The notes beneath the pieces were generated by a model that was given only the letters and a program-made list of their open reading frames with translations, was not told the DNA's origin and made no database searches. Shown piece after piece: positions 6,825-7,195 of a stretch of DNA of 7,195 nt (positions are counted from its first letter, which is position 1; every line of letters starts with the position of its first letter). The stretch lies in NCBI GenBank assembly GCA_965365655.1, contig CBDUCN010000277.1, forward strand, positions 1-7,195, in the 5' to 3' direction. Made by a program: the position numbers and the translations under genes. Source of the stretch: JBFHNV01 sp965365655. Lineage in GTDB: Bacteria > Pseudomonadota > Gammaproteobacteria > HK1.

Positions 6825-6856
6825 GCGCGAGGCCTACGCGATGCAATCCCTCGCGC
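6825..6856 (-). repeat. Stem-loop in the rtcB leader
   Basis: GCGCGAGG (6825-6832) and CCTCGCGC (6849-6856) are a perfect 8-bp inverted repeat with a 16-nt loop. It lies 10 bases before the first attenuator hairpin in the direction of transcription. It could be part of a sensing domain or simply support the fold. Confidence 0.45.
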
Positions 6857-7047
6857 CGGACGGCAGGCGCGCGCGGCCGCGACAGGGGCACGCGCACCGT
6901 CGCCCGGCGCTGGCTATGCGTCGCCGCACGCACGCGCGCGCGCCGCGGCCGGTGGGCCGTCGCGTCGTGCTGCGTGTAGCGGAGTCGGGGTGCGTCATCG
7001 TGCTCGGTTCTTCTGGAGCCCGCACCGTGCAGGTACGAGGTCGCCGG

Positions 7048-7075
7048 AGTATAGGACGCGCGGGGCGCGAGTCAA
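7048..7075 (-). promoter_or_regulatory. Sigma70-type promoter for the rtcB leader
   Basis: On the minus strand TTGACT (7075-7070) and TATACT (7053-7048) are separated by 16 bp. Each matches five of six consensus bases (TTGACA, TATAAT). This is by far the best promoter-like pair in the window and one of its few A/T-containing islands outside genes. It begins 34 bases past the stop of the upstream minus-strand gene and points to rtcB, giving a predicted start near 7041. Confidence 0.7.
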
Positions 7076-7109
7076 CCGCGGCCCCGCGCCGCAGTGCGTC
7101 GCCGCGCCG

Positions 7110-7195
7110 TCACTTCTCGCGCCACAGCACCGTGTACAGATCGTGGCGGCGGTTCTTCAGGTTCTGCACCGTGCCGGTGTTGCGCGCGACGTTCA
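7110..7195 (-). CDS. C-terminal fragment of an unidentified protein (partial)
   Basis: On the minus strand an open frame enters from the right edge and ends at a TGA at 7112-7110. It gives 27 complete residues, beginning NVARNTGTVQNLKNRRHD and ending LYTVLWREK. Codon third positions are almost all G or C (GTC, CGC, ACC, CTG, AAG, GAG), and the composition looks like ordinary protein, so it is probably real. I do not recognise the family from so short a tail. It has the same orientation as rtcB, with the promoter and leader RNA between them. Confidence 0.6.
   Translation of the reverse strand, partial: NVARNTGTVQNLKNRRHDLYTVLWREK

Larger units (their letters stand above)
6731..7041 (-). ncRNA. 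Structured leader RNA (or independent small RNA) upstream of rtcB
   Basis: A sigma70-type promoter at 7048-7075 should start transcription near 7041, and an intrinsic terminator ends near 6731, giving an RNA of about 310 nt. Its 3' half is strongly structured: an 8-bp hairpin (CCTCGCGC and GCGCGAGG at 6849-6856 and 6825-6832), then the two hairpins of the attenuator. No convincing protein-coding frame fills it: the open frames are arginine-rich, use codons such as ATA and CGA, and lack good ribosome sites. It shows no tRNA-like T-arm, no RNase P RNA or tmRNA motif, and no 6S-like pairing of its ends that I could see. It may act in cis on rtcB, in trans as a small RNA, or both. Both ends are inferred. 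Confidence 0.45.

Noticed and set aside
6745..6933. A 62-codon minus-strand frame from a GTG running through the attenuator
   Set aside because: It ends within the terminator stem, has no ribosome site, and its sequence is low-complexity Arg/Ala-rich. The RNA structure explains this stretch better.
6990..7030. Possible tRNA or tRNA-like (Y RNA) domain next to rtcB
   Set aside because: A GGTTC on the plus strand looked like a T-arm, but neither strand continues as GGTTCGANTCC or gives a cloverleaf.

Overview
The window is very GC-rich (about 70% by eye) and densely coding, with G/C at most third codon positions. That fits a high-GC proteobacterium. The protein families (FlgO/TPR-type class III cyclase, YHS-domain '(seleno)protein' family, RtcB ligase, dimethylformamidase-like large subunit) are common in Proteobacteria, but I cannot place the organism more precisely. 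I saw no insertion sequence, CRISPR array, tRNA, rRNA or phage gene.

Layout: (1) 1-102 (+) is the 3' end of a gene entering from the left. (2) 318-2234 (-) encodes a 638-residue adenylate/guanylate cyclase with one transmembrane helix, a FlgO/TolB-N-like domain and TPR repeats. (3) 2405-2884 (+), divergent from the cyclase, encodes a small exported or anchored YHS-domain protein. (4) 3101-5353 (+) encodes a 750-residue homologue of the large (catalytic) subunit of N,N-dimethylformamidase. A dyad with a third half-site lies upstream of it. (5) 5506-6684 (-), convergent with the previous gene, encodes an RtcB RNA ligase with all metal and guanylylation residues. (6) 6685-7109 holds no convincing gene but has a good sigma70-type promoter (7048-7075, minus strand) about 360 bases upstream of rtcB. 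A chain of strong hairpins follows, ending in an intrinsic terminator just before rtcB. (7) 7110-7195 (-) is the 3' end of a gene entering from the right.

The genes look like independent units rather than one pathway. The most interesting part is the rtcB leader. Four consecutive segments between 6814 and 6737 can pair as 1:2 with 3:4 (terminator), or as 2:3 (a 15-bp antiterminator that destroys the terminator). This is the architecture of a transcription attenuator or riboswitch expression platform placed in front of an RNA-repair ligase. It differs from the RtcR/sigma54 control known for enterobacterial rtcB. The alternative is an independent structured small RNA of about 310 nt.
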